The notes: a model not told the origin generated them from the sequence alone. DNA of 16,310 nt from Nitrospira sp. (GCA_005116795.1 SWDL01000310.1:1-16310); one strand, 5' to 3'. Positions 6,988 through 13,982 are shown, counted from the stretch's first letter. Program-made: numbers and translations.

Positions 6988-7182
6988 GTAGTTCCCGCCC
7001 CTACGTGATTTCAACAGGTTGCGAAGACCTCCAGGAATCTCGAACAGATAGGAGTGGACAAGAGTTTCGCGGAGGGACACCGGAGGACCTGAATCCCTCT
7101 CCAGCCTAGCCCCGTTGTCACACGAAATGGCACACGGTCAAACCCAAGTTTCCGTTCAGCTTTTCCTGGCGCGAGGATCACG
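6988..7182. other. Gene-free attachment region at the left end of the element
   Basis: There is no credible gene here. Two near-identical direct repeats TGTCACACG (7116-7124) and TGGCACACG (7128-7136), spaced 12 bp apart, resemble arm-type integrase sites. Nested complementary segments CAGGT/ACCTG (7015-7019 / 7087-7091) and CCTCC/GGAGG (7028-7032 / 7082-7086) allow a long-range fold. GAGGGA/TCCCTC (7072-7077 / 7094-7099) is a competing stem. The roles are inference from position. Confidence 0.4.
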
Positions 7183-7515
7183 ATGAGTCTCGACTACTCA
7201 TGGCAAAAGTTACACCTGGCAACCCTGGGCCTGGCCACGGGCAATGAACCAGTGCAAAAGCGGCTTGCAGGTGCCTTTATTAACATGCACACGCTCAAAG
7301 CCGAGGACTTCCCGGAGGGACCTCTTCGTGACAAGTTCATGGCGATCGAAGTCAAGGTTGAAGCCGCTATGGCCATTGTCAGCGCCAATCCTCAGAAGGG
7401 AGAAATTGCTGCAAGTATCGAGGCCATGAGCGACTCGGATGCTGATCAGATGATTCGCGAAATTATGTCGCTATATGATCAAGTGTGCCGACGTATGGGT
7501 AAAGAAGGGTTTTAG
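7183..7515 (+). CDS. Hypothetical protein, first gene of the element
   Basis: This is a 110-residue acidic soluble protein beginning MSLDYSWQKLHLATLGLATG. That opening looks familiar from small uncharacterised bacterial proteins, but I cannot name a family with confidence. It is predicted mostly helical, without signal peptide, membrane segment or catalytic motif. The C-terminal half (SDADQMIREIMSLYDQVCRRMG) looks like an amphipathic helix. The ATG follows GAGGATCACG, a moderate ribosome site. It lies between the attachment region and the early genes, where accessory cargo is often carried. Codon use is less GC-biased than in the neighbouring host genes. Confidence 0.65.
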   Translation: MSLDYSWQKLHLATLGLATGNEPVQKRLAGAFINMHTLKAEDFPEGPLRDKFMAIEVKVEAAMAIVSANPQKGEIAASIEAMSDSDADQMIREIMSLYDQVCRRMGKEGF

Positions 7516-7617
7516 TCTCGTATCAGCGGACCTCTAGGGTACGCGCCCCGAAGAGCTGGAGACTCTCGCCAGCCTGAGGCCTTTCTATCGTGAGAGGTGC
7601 TGGGAGAGCAGCACAAC

Positions 7618-8370
7618 ATGCCCGCATCCCGCCTGCATCTGACCGAGAAATTATCTGGTCAGGCTGATACCCATAACAACGGGGGCAAAGATCGCATCGC
7701 CCAAGACTTCAAACGCTACGGCGTTCATACCGTCTTCAATCGCTTGCTCACCTCATGGCCTCTGCATCCCCACGCTCATCTGAATGAAGTTGGTGATACA
7801 GACCTTGAGCCACGGGTCCGTTCGATGTGGCTCGAAAAGAAGCATGGAGACGGACACTATGAGGATCGAGCTAAGCTGCTTCGAGTAGCGGTTGAAATGC
7901 TTGAAGACCATGAATCAATCGACTTCCCCGCGGTCTTCATTGCATTGGCCGGAGCAAGAAAGGCAGCGGCGTATTCATCGCTCGACCGGGCAAAACTGTT
8001 GGCCGACCGCGACCATCGGCTCGACAAGGAAGTCCGGCTCCGCCGCCAGTTGTGCGCGGCCTTGGCCACTTATAGGAAGCATCGCCAGGCCTGGGACCCG
8101 CATAACGGAGCGCTTATGCAAACAATTAGTGACCTAGAGAATTCACTCCCGCCTCTGCCTGCGGCACAGAGTAGGCACCGAGGCCGACCTGCTGACGTGG
8201 ATATCCCCGCAGTCCGCCACGCCTTGACTGAGGCTGGCGTACCTTCCGGCCTCAAGAATTTCCGAACTCGGCTGAATCGGGAAGGTTGTGAGGCCGCGCC
8301 AAAGAATCTTCGTGAGGCCTTGCTCATGGCAACCTGCCTGATCCCCTATCGAACTAAACGCGCCCCCTAG
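7618..8370 (+). CDS. Hypothetical protein of the element's left arm
   Basis: The protein has 250 residues from the ATG at 7618, chosen because GGGAGAG lies nine bases upstream. A GTG at 7597 would add seven residues but has no properly spaced ribosome site. It is soluble and Arg/His-rich, with no known motif that I recognise. The middle (about residues 95-165) is helical and charged. The last 60 residues (GRPADVDIPAVRHALTEAGVPSGLKNFRTRLNREG) have the look of a small helix-turn-helix or DNA-contact region, but this is only an impression. A clean gap to the next gene (87 bases) contains a palindrome and a possible promoter, so transcription is probably reset after it. Function unknown. Confidence 0.6.
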   Translation: MPASRLHLTEKLSGQADTHNNGGKDRIAQDFKRYGVHTVFNRLLTSWPLHPHAHLNEVGDTDLEPRVRSMWLEKKHGDGHYEDRAKLLRVAVEMLEDHESIDFPAVFIALAGARKAAAYSSLDRAKLLADRDHRLDKEVRLRRQLCAALATYRKHRQAWDPHNGALMQTISDLENSLPPLPAAQSRHRGRPADVDIPAVRHALTEAGVPSGLKNFRTRLNREGCEAAPKNLREALLMATCLIPYRTKRAP

Positions 8371-8404
8371 CCTTCACCTTTCCCCTCAACCTAAATCCCC
8401 CACA

Positions 8405-8436
8405 GAAAAGAATTTAGTCCGCACTTAACTCTTTTC
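8405..8436. promoter_or_regulatory. AT-rich palindromic operator upstream of the XRE-like gene
   Basis: Left arm GAAAAGAATTTAGT (8405-8418) and right arm ACTTAACTCTTTTC (8423-8436) are complementary at 12 of 14 positions around the centre CCGC. It is an AT-rich island in GC-rich DNA, 21 bases before the regulator's ATG and overlapping a possible -35 (TTAACT, 8425-8430). This is the layout of an autoregulatory operator. Its T-rich right arm could also form a weak terminator for the gene before it. Confidence 0.5.
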
Positions 8437-8451
8437 GGCTCGCGATATGCT
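8425..8451 (+). promoter_or_regulatory. Possible promoter giving a leaderless regulator mRNA
   Basis: TTAACT (8425-8430, 4 of 6) and TATGCT (8446-8451, 4 of 6) are spaced by 15 bp, shorter than ideal. A start 7 bases after the -10 falls on the ATG at 8458. No Shine-Dalgarno sequence is present, which fits a leaderless message such as lambda cI made from PRM. Confidence 0.3.
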
Positions 8452-8457
8452 GCGCGT

Positions 8458-8682
8458 ATGGACACCGAGCGCGTTGCAACCATCAGAGCCGAGATTGCCC
8501 GAGCCCGTGTGCCGCTCTACATCGTTGGGGCGCGCGCGCGTATTCATCCAGTCCGTCTGAGTCAAATCCTCAATGGGCGAGTCCGGCTTACGCGCGAACT
8601 CGAAGCACGCATTACCGCGGCAATTCAGATCGGGGCTGCTGAGGCTGGCAACCCCTCTGCGGAACACTTTGGATCGAGGTGA
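8458..8682 (+). CDS. Small XRE/Cro-like helix-turn-helix protein
   Basis: This 74-residue protein would be a compact DNA-binding regulator. The segment MDTERVATIRAEIARARVPLYIVGARARIHPVRLSQILNGRVRLTRELEARITAAI fits the five-helix Cro/XRE pattern: an initial helix (IRAEIARARV), a second helix (LYIVGARARI), a recognition helix with the typical SQILNGR sequence, then a closing helix (ELEARITAAI). Glutamine, usually found at the start of helix 2, is replaced here, so the match is by pattern only. The gene has no ribosome site and lies just after a palindrome it may bind. It is followed after one base by the DUF3820-like gene, so it heads the replication operon. It is a candidate early-gene regulator; no divergent partner is present. 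Confidence 0.65.
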   Translation: MDTERVATIRAEIARARVPLYIVGARARIHPVRLSQILNGRVRLTRELEARITAAIQIGAAEAGNPSAEHFGSR

Positions 8683-8683
8683 T

Positions 8684-8980
8684 ATGGACCCGCAAGCTGT
8701 TATCGGTCTGTGCTGCGGCGCTGCATGGACCCCGACCAGCGCCCGACTGGAACGCAGCGGACCGCACTGGAAAGCAACCTGCGGTGCTTGCGGCAAATAC
8801 CTGTGCTTCCTACCTCAGCGCGCGGGCAGCTTCCGGCTCCCGTTCGGAAAGTATCGAGGAACCCTGCTTGTCGAACTGTGGGGGGAAGACCCGGCTTACT
8901 GCCGATGGCTCAAGGACCGACCCTGGCTCAAGTCGCGGCTACGAGAAGTCCTTGCTGAGACGGAGAAGCATTCATCATGA
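8684..8980 (+). CDS. DUF3820-like small protein with a zinc-ribbon-type cysteine pair
   Basis: The protein has 98 residues. The N-terminal part has C33-GA-C36 in WKATCGACGKYLCFLP, with C41 nearby, resembling half a zinc ribbon. The C-terminal part contains RLPFGKYRGTLLVELWGEDPAYCRWLKDRPWLKSRLREVLAE (written here as its key run PFGKYRGT, 53-60, then YCRWL and a closing helix). This resembles the DUF3820 / QSregVF domain often found beside or fused to phage replication and exonuclease proteins. The ATG follows GAGGTGAT. The stop overlaps the primase-helicase start (ATGA, 8977-8980), showing translational coupling and suggesting a replication role. Its biochemical activity is unknown. Confidence 0.7.
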   Translation: MDPQAVIGLCCGAAWTPTSARLERSGPHWKATCGACGKYLCFLPQRAGSFRLPFGKYRGTLLVELWGEDPAYCRWLKDRPWLKSRLREVLAETEKHSS

Positions 8981-11232
8981 GGAATCCAATCTTGCTGTCT
9001 GAGTGCGTCTATGAGCTGCGCGCCCCCAAGACGCGGCAAGGCACGGTGAGCGGCTACTTCAACGATCCGGCCCTTCTGTACAAGGCTGCGGATGAGCTAG
9101 ACGCCAAAGTCCCAGGCATCTATATCACGCTGAACCCTGTCAATCCTGCGTTGCTGGCCCGCGCGAAGAATCGTCTTCAAATGCACGCCAAGACAACGAC
9201 CAGCGACGCCGACATCCTTCGGCGTGAGTGGCTGTTGATCGATTGCGACGCTGTCCGGCCTGCCGAGATTTCCAGCAGCGAACCGGAGCACCACGCCGCG
9301 ATCGAGCGAGCGCAGACCGCCGCATCCTGGCTCACGGAGCAGGGCTGGCCTGAGCCGGTTCTTGCTGATTCCGGCAACGGTGCGCATCTACTTTACCGCA
9401 TCGAACTCCCTAACGACCCACCGAGCCGCGAACTGGTCAAGTCAGTTCTGGAAGTCCTCGCCCTGAAATTCAATGATACGGTCGTCACGATCGACACCGG
9501 CGTCTTCAACGCGGCCCGAATCACGAAGCTCTACGGCACGCTGGCCTGCAAGGGGGATTCGACGGAGGATCGGCCCCATCGTCGGTCTCAGATTCTCAGC
9601 GTCCCGCAGAACGTCCAGGTCGTTTCTCATGGGCTGCTCACTGCGCTCGCCGCGCTCCGGCCCGTCGAGCCCAAGCCAGCGTTATCACGCAGCAACGGGG
9701 CGTCGCTTGATGTGAGAGAATTTCTGACGCGGCACGGTCTCGCAATTGTGCGAGAAAAGCTGTGGAATCGCGGGGTGGTTTTTGAGTTGGAATCGTGTCC
9801 GTTCAACCCCGAGCATGTCCGGTCATCCTCGATCATTCAATTCCCGACCGGGGCGGTAGTCTTCACTTGCTTCCATAATAGCTGCCAAGGGAAGCGCTGG
9901 GCAGAACTCCGCGCCCTCCTTGAGCCGGATCATCGGTCATGGAGAAATGAGCAAGGCCGCGCGACTGATTCCGTCGAGACCCAAGCCGTCCCGATAGTGA
10001 CGGTGTTGTCCGACGTGACACGGGAGGCCGTGGCCTACCTCTGGTCTGGCCGGATCGCCGTCGGGAAGTTGACGTTACTGGTCGGCCCGCCAGGGGTCGG
10101 GAAGTCCTACACCACCCTCGACATGGCCGCACACGGGTCACAGGGCAGGGCCTGGCCTGACGGGATGCCCTGCCCGTTTTTCTCCACCGTCCTGCTCTCA
10201 GCAGAAGACGGTCTCGCCGATACGATCCGGGCTCGGCTCGATGCGCTGGACGCCGACTGCTCCAAAGTCCATGCCTTGACAAGTATTCGCGAACCGAACG
10301 GCGAGCGCTCGGTTGACCTGAGTCGAGACCTGGGCCACGTCGAGACCGTTATCCGCCAGACCAAGGCCGGACTGTTCGTGGTGGACCCGCTCACCGCCTA
10401 CCTCGGGCGCACGGATGCCCACAAGGAAGCCGAGGTTCGTGCGTTGCTGGCGCCATTCGCCGACCTCGCCGCGCGCGAACGGGTGGCGGTGGTGGCGGTC
10501 ATGCATCTCAACAAATCGCAGTCCGCCGGGCTCCTCAATCGAACGATCGGCAGCATCGGATTTGTCGCAGCGGCCCGAGCGGTCTTCGGCATCGGACGCG
10601 ATCCGAGCGATGAGGCTCGGTGTCTCTTAGTCCCGATCAAATCGAATGTCGCGGCGTTCCCCCCGATCTTAGCCTTCCGACTCAACCAGCACGGGGTGTG
10701 CTGGGAGCAAGACGCGGTCAAAGGCGTGTCGCCAGAGTCGGTCTTTTGTGCCCCTGCGCCAGAGAGCGCCGATGAAAAAGAAGGTCGCGAAGACGCGATG
10801 GCCTTCCTCATGGAGTTACTGTCGGATGGGCCGGCACCTGCGGAGAAAGTCTTCACCGAAGGGCGCAAAGTCGGGCTGAGCCCGTCCCAACTCCGGCGGG
10901 CGAGTCGGGCCGTCCATATCGTGACGCGCAAGGCTGGGTTCTCAAAAGGGTGGGTCTGGTCGCTTCCCCCCCAAGATGACGACGCCTGTCATCTTCGTGA
11001 CGAAAAACCGCGAAACGCCGCGCTAGACGTGGCGTCTGCCGAAGATGACACCTCCCGTCAAAACGTCATCTTCGAAACGTCATCTTCGACCCTCTTCGAA
11101 GATGACGCCCCCCCGAAGATGACACCCAAACACGCCGCCTGTCATCTTCGTGACATCTTCGATAATAACAACGACTTACGGACCAAGATGACACCCAAAC
11201 ACGCCGAGGAGGTGCTCGACGATGTTAGTTGA
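8977..11232 (+). CDS. Phage primase-helicase (AEP-like primase, zinc motif, RepA/AAA_25 ATPase)
   Basis: The 751-residue protein joins a primase and a helicase and should start replication of the element. Residues 1-230 are archaeo-eukaryotic-primase-like: metal-binding LLIDCD (D89, D91), SGNGAHLLYRIE (H137) and the nucleotide-binding part ARITKLYGTLACKGDSTEDR. A zinc-type element follows: CPFNPEH (C274, H280) and FTCFHNSCQGK (C298, C303). The RecA-fold ATPase has Walker A GPPGVGKS (370-377), SAEDG (408-412), Walker B LFVVDPL (466-472) and AVMHLNKS, typical of the RepA/AAA_25 group. From about residue 665 the tail is polar, low in complexity and repetitive (CHLRD twice, KMTPKHA twice). This follows from a DNA repeat cluster in the gene's 3' end. 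The 4-base overlap with the preceding gene indicates coupling. Confidence 0.88.
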   Translation: MRNPILLSECVYELRAPKTRQGTVSGYFNDPALLYKAADELDAKVPGIYITLNPVNPALLARAKNRLQMHAKTTTSDADILRREWLLIDCDAVRPAEISSSEPEHHAAIERAQTAASWLTEQGWPEPVLADSGNGAHLLYRIELPNDPPSRELVKSVLEVLALKFNDTVVTIDTGVFNAARITKLYGTLACKGDSTEDRPHRRSQILSVPQNVQVVSHGLLTALAALRPVEPKPALSRSNGASLDVREFLTRHGLAIVREKLWNRGVVFELESCPFNPEHVRSSSIIQFPTGAVVFTCFHNSCQGKRWAELRALLEPDHRSWRNEQGRATDSVETQAVPIVTVLSDVTREAVAYLWSGRIAVGKLTLLVGPPGVGKSYTTLDMAAHGSQGRAWPDGMPCPFFSTVLLSAEDGLADTIRARLDALDADCSKVHALTSIREPNGERSVDLSRDLGHVETVIRQTKAGLFVVDPLTAYLGRTDAHKEAEVRALLAPFADLAARERVAVVAVMHLNKSQSAGLLNRTIGSIGFVAAARAVFGIGRDPSDEARCLLVPIKSNVAAFPPILAFRLNQHGVCWEQDAVKGVSPESVFCAPAPESADEKEGREDAMAFLMELLSDGPAPAEKVFTEGRKVGLSPSQLRRASRAVHIVTRKAGFSKGWVWSLPPQDDDACHLRDEKPRNAALDVASAEDDTSRQNVIFETSSSTLFEDDAPPKMTPKHAACHLRDIFDNNNDLRTKMTPKHAEEVLDDVS
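10971..11192. repeat. Iteron-like cluster of ten 10-bp motifs (candidate replication origin)
   Basis: CGAAGATGAC or its reverse GTCATCTTCG begins at 10988, 11040, 11065, 11079, 11097, 11114 and 11141 (exact), and with one mismatch at 10971, 11152 and 11183. Orientations from left are F R F R R F F R R F. A longer exact direct repeat of 22 bases starts at 11116 and 11185. Copies fall in all reading frames (encoding EDD, VIF, SSS, KMT or HLR), so the sequence is kept at DNA level. An AT-rich stretch (CTTCGATAATAACAACGAC, 11157-11175) lies between the last two copies and could serve as an unwinding element. Initiator-gene-embedded origins are known, for example lambda ori inside gene O. The origin role is inference. 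Confidence 0.6.
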
Positions 11233-11647
11233 AGCCGTCAACGGGCCGATTCGCTATCGCTGGCCTGGTGGCGAGATTCGTCTGGTTCCCGGCAAGCCAG
11301 TGGAGTTGCCCAATGATCGCGCTGAGCGTCTTCTGGCGAAGGCAGGAGGCAAAGTGCGCCAGATCACCACAACCGCCCCTCCCGTCATCGTCGAGCCGCA
11401 CCCCTCCCCTCGCCGCTGCTACTGGGAAGATCGAGACGGCACGATTCGGCCCGGTGTCGTGACGATGCTCGGTCAATGTGGGGAGGAGTTCTGGGTCTTG
11501 GTCGAGGACGGGACATCCTGGGTGTGGGTCACGGATTTTCGGCTCCGATCAAGGGCACAGTGGGAAAGCCAACAGAGGACGATGGCAACTAAGAATGAGA
11601 GAGGCCCGCAGCCCGCTCAGAAGATTCTTAGGGTCCCCTATGCGTGA
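11222..11647 (+). CDS. Hypothetical protein following the primase-helicase
   Basis: The protein has 141 residues. The N-terminal part, VNGPIRYRWPGGEIRLVPGKPVELPNDRAERLLAKAGGKVR, resembles the short beta-rich phage segment in which a sequence like PGKPVELPDDRAERLLAK precedes a linker. I take it as a small phage protein of unknown role. The second half has many aromatic residues (CYWEDRDGTIRPGVV, EFWVLVEDGTSWVWVTDF), consistent with a small beta-barrel. It starts inside the end of the primase-helicase gene (11-base overlap) behind a strong SD, GAGGAGGTG, that lies within the repeat-bearing region. It overlaps the next gene by 8 bases. Confidence 0.7.
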   Translation: MLVEAVNGPIRYRWPGGEIRLVPGKPVELPNDRAERLLAKAGGKVRQITTTAPPVIVEPHPSPRRCYWEDRDGTIRPGVVTMLGQCGEEFWVLVEDGTSWVWVTDFRLRSRAQWESQQRTMATKNERGPQPAQKILRVPYA

Positions 11648-11969
11648 GGCGACTCAAACCGACCTCGCAGCCCTTGGCGAGCCGGAGCCGGAGTATCTGA
11701 CCGCCTCACAGGTCGCTGCGCTCTTGCAGGTTTCTGAGAAGTCCGTCTTTCGATGGGCAGCCAAAGACGCCGCCATGCCCTGCTTGCGAATCGGTCGAAC
11801 GGTGAGATTCCCTCGCGCCCGATTACTTCGGTGGCTCTCAGCGCGAGAACAGGGCCTTGGACGAGCGCCACGGACTCGGAAACCCTTGCAGGCAGGTCCG
11901 CAAGCCCTTGACGGTCAAGGAAAGACGGCAAGGGGAAACGGTGCTATGGGCCAATCCTTGAGCCATTGA
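11640..11969 (+). CDS. Excisionase/MerR-type helix-turn-helix DNA-binding protein
   Basis: This 109-residue protein has an HTH_17-type winged-helix domain at residues 19-71: EYLTASQVAALLQVSEKSVFRWA, then CLRIGRTVRFPRARLLRWLSARE. Helix 1-2 (TASQVAALLQVSEKSVFRWA) and the wing ending in RFPRARLLRWL are classic for this family, which includes phage excisionases and DNA-bending accessory factors. The tail (72-109) is basic and disordered. The start at ATG 11640 is preferred; an in-frame ATG at 11595 would extend it inside the previous gene but has no ribosome site. Whether it excises the element, regulates it, or helps packaging is open: its position just before the terminase genes would also suit a packaging or late-gene regulator. 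The last part of the gene contains a 15-base inverted repeat (11906-11920). Confidence 0.75.
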   Translation: MREATQTDLAALGEPEPEYLTASQVAALLQVSEKSVFRWAAKDAAMPCLRIGRTVRFPRARLLRWLSAREQGLGRAPRTRKPLQAGPQALDGQGKTARGNGAMGQSLSH

Positions 11970-11988
11970 CGCGGAAAAAGGGGTCCCA

Positions 11989-12387
11989 ATGCCAGGCAAA
12001 AGGCCGTTGAAAAGCCAAGCTCCCCGCTTGTTAGGGTATCACGGAGGCGCTGAAGGGAAAGCCTATCGCCGCGCCTACGATGCCCTAGGGACGGAGCTAG
12101 GCCCCTTCCGCAACGAGTACGTCCGGTACGAGGCTGGGCGAGTCGCTATTGCCCGGATGCAATTCGAGCGCGCCACGAGAGAACTGGTCTTCATGCAGCG
12201 ACAGCGCCGCCAAGGGAGGGGCCGACGCCCGAACCTCCAGCAAATCGAACGCCTGGCCCGACGGCAAGGCCTCGCAGACGGCAGCTACGCTCAAGCCATC
12301 CGGCGCCTAGAGGAATTGGTCAGTCGCGATGGGCACGCTCCCGATCTTGCCCGTCAACTCGCCGCGCTAGAGGGGGGCAGACCATGA
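11989..12387 (+). CDS. Basic helical protein, candidate small terminase subunit
   Basis: This 132-residue protein is strongly basic, with many arginines and almost no hydrophobic stretches. Segments MPGKRPLKSQAPRLLGYHGGAEGKAYRRAYDAL and YVRYEAGRVAIARMQFERATRELVFMQRQRR suggest an N-terminal DNA-contacting arm and long helices. I recognise no specific family. Its position immediately before the large terminase, with a 4-base ATGA overlap (12384-12387), is the usual place of a small terminase subunit, which recognises viral DNA and guides packaging. The evidence for that role is position, size and charge only. SD AAGGGG precedes the ATG. Confidence 0.6.
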   Translation: MPGKRPLKSQAPRLLGYHGGAEGKAYRRAYDALGTELGPFRNEYVRYEAGRVAIARMQFERATRELVFMQRQRRQGRGRRPNLQQIERLARRQGLADGSYAQAIRRLEELVSRDGHAPDLARQLAALEGGRP

Positions 12388-13982
12388 AGGCGAGCGAGTT
12401 GCGCCGTTATGCTACCGATCCAGTGGCGTTCATCGACGACCGCGTGAAAAAGAACGAACTCGGGAGACCCTTCGGGCTGCTCCCCCATCAAAAAGAGATA
12501 CTCGCTTTGGCTTTCGCGTTCGACGAAGAAGGCCGGTTGCCGTGGGATACGATCATCTGGTCTTGCCCGAAGAAATCGGGGAAGACCACGATCAACGCCG
12601 CGGTAACAGTTTGGTGGTCTTTCACACAAGAAGCCCCCAATGAGTTGTACGTCCTCGCTAATGATCAGGAGCAAGCCCTCTCCCGTGTGTTCAAGAGCAT
12701 CGCTGGACTCCTCATTCACAATGGCGACCTCACCGCGAGTGCGGACATCCGCGCACGAGAAATCCTGTTGAGTAACGGCACGACGATCGCCGCCTTGGCC
12801 TCAGACTTCGCCGGGAATGCCGGCAGCAATCACGGCGTCACAAGTTGGGACGAGCTGTGGGCGTATGCGAGCGAGTCAGCACGCCGCCTGTGGGAGGAAC
12901 TGACCCCGGTGCCAACACGCAAGAACTCGGTCCGCTTTGTTACAACTTACGCGGGGTGGGAGAACGAAAGCCTCCTTCTCCAGGAACTCTACAAGCAAGG
13001 AGTGGGGCCGGATGAGCACCCGGATGGACAAGGTGAGAGGTTGCACCCTACCCTCCCCGTTTTTGTGAACCGGGAAGCGCGGCTGTTTATCTACTGGGAC
13101 CACGAACCACGCATGGCCTGGCAGACTGACGCTTACTACCAGGCGCAACGGCGCACGCTTCGCCCTTCCACCTACCTGCGACTTCATGAGAATCGTTGGA
13201 CCGTTGCGGAGTCCCGTTTCATCACGCCAGACCTCTGGGATACCAACATTGACGCGACGCTCACCCCGCTCCTGCCGAACTCCGAGTATCGACTCTTTGT
13301 CGGCGTCGATGCTGGAATCAAGCACGACACCGCGGCGGTTGTCGCAGTCTGTTGGGATGGCGACCGGTTGCGGCTGGCAGCACATCGCATCTGGACGCCG
13401 AGCCCGGATCATCCGCTCGATCTGGAGGCCACGATTGAAGCCTATCTTCGCGAACTGTGCGACCGCTATGACGTGTCGCGAATCGCCTGCGACCCCTACC
13501 AGCTCCATCGTAGCATTACGACGCTCAGAGCCGCCGGTCTGCGCATCGAGGAATTCCCGCAGACGACGGCGAACACGACCCGCATGGGCCAGGCGCTTTT
13601 CGACCTTCTCAACGGCAAGAACGTCCGGCTGTATCCGTCCGACGAGCTGCGCGCGCAAGCCTTGAACACGGTTGCCGTCGAATCGCCACGCGGCTGGCGG
13701 ATTGCGAAGGAGAAGGCCGGCAAGAAAATCGACGCCGTAGTTGCGCTGGCGATGGCGTGCTGCGCCGCCCTCGATCGGCCACGGCGGGAGGTTCGCGTTT
13801 TGACCCCTGAGGACTCGGAGATGGCCCGCAGCGTCGAGGCGCTTCAAGCCGAAGAGGCCGCCGCCCTTGCCGAACGGCGGGCAGAATCCGCACGTGAGAT
13901 TGCAGAGGTCTGCCGTACCCAAGGGTTTTGGGCTCCTCATAGCGAGGACAGTTTCGCTCCCTCGTTCTGGGAGCGGCAATAA
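12384..13982 (+). CDS. Terminase large subunit
   Basis: The 532-residue protein is the ATP-driven motor and nuclease that cuts and packages phage DNA into proheads. The ATPase part has Walker A CPKKSGKTT (61-69), Walker B VTSWDELWAY with D156 and E157, and the coupling-type segment RFVTTYAGWENES (184-196). The C-terminal RNase H-like nuclease shows the three expected acidic residues: D309 in LFVGVDAGIKHDT, D370 in IACDPYQ, and D450 in KKIDAVVALAMA. This organisation matches the YmfN/Terminase_1 type seen in HK97-like phages. The overlap with the preceding gene shows coupling. The C-terminal 65 residues are acidic and possibly flexible. No break or missing key residue is seen. Confidence 0.93.
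   Translation: MKASELRRYATDPVAFIDDRVKKNELGRPFGLLPHQKEILALAFAFDEEGRLPWDTIIWSCPKKSGKTTINAAVTVWWSFTQEAPNELYVLANDQEQALSRVFKSIAGLLIHNGDLTASADIRAREILLSNGTTIAALASDFAGNAGSNHGVTSWDELWAYASESARRLWEELTPVPTRKNSVRFVTTYAGWENESLLLQELYKQGVGPDEHPDGQGERLHPTLPVFVNREARLFIYWDHEPRMAWQTDAYYQAQRRTLRPSTYLRLHENRWTVAESRFITPDLWDTNIDATLTPLLPNSEYRLFVGVDAGIKHDTAAVVAVCWDGDRLRLAAHRIWTPSPDHPLDLEATIEAYLRELCDRYDVSRIACDPYQLHRSITTLRAAGLRIEEFPQTTANTTRMGQALFDLLNGKNVRLYPSDELRAQALNTVAVESPRGWRIAKEKAGKKIDAVVALAMACCAALDRPRREVRVLTPEDSEMARSVEALQAEEAAALAERRAESAREIAEVCRTQGFWAPHSEDSFAPSFWERQ

Noticed and set aside
6949..7103. Complete tRNA-Ser(GCU) with an intron in the anticodon loop
   Set aside because: CCTCTCC at 7096-7102 could pair with the acceptor, but no ACCGT, variable arm or T arm precedes it in order. 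The intervening piece is also far too short for a group I intron with its core helices.
7597..7617. GTG start at 7597 for the second element gene
   Set aside because: The purine run lies directly against the GTG, while the ATG at 7618 has GGGAGAG at proper distance.
10971..11192. CRISPR array
   Set aside because: The unit is only 10 bases, orientations are mixed, spacing is irregular and the region is coding; no cas gene is present.
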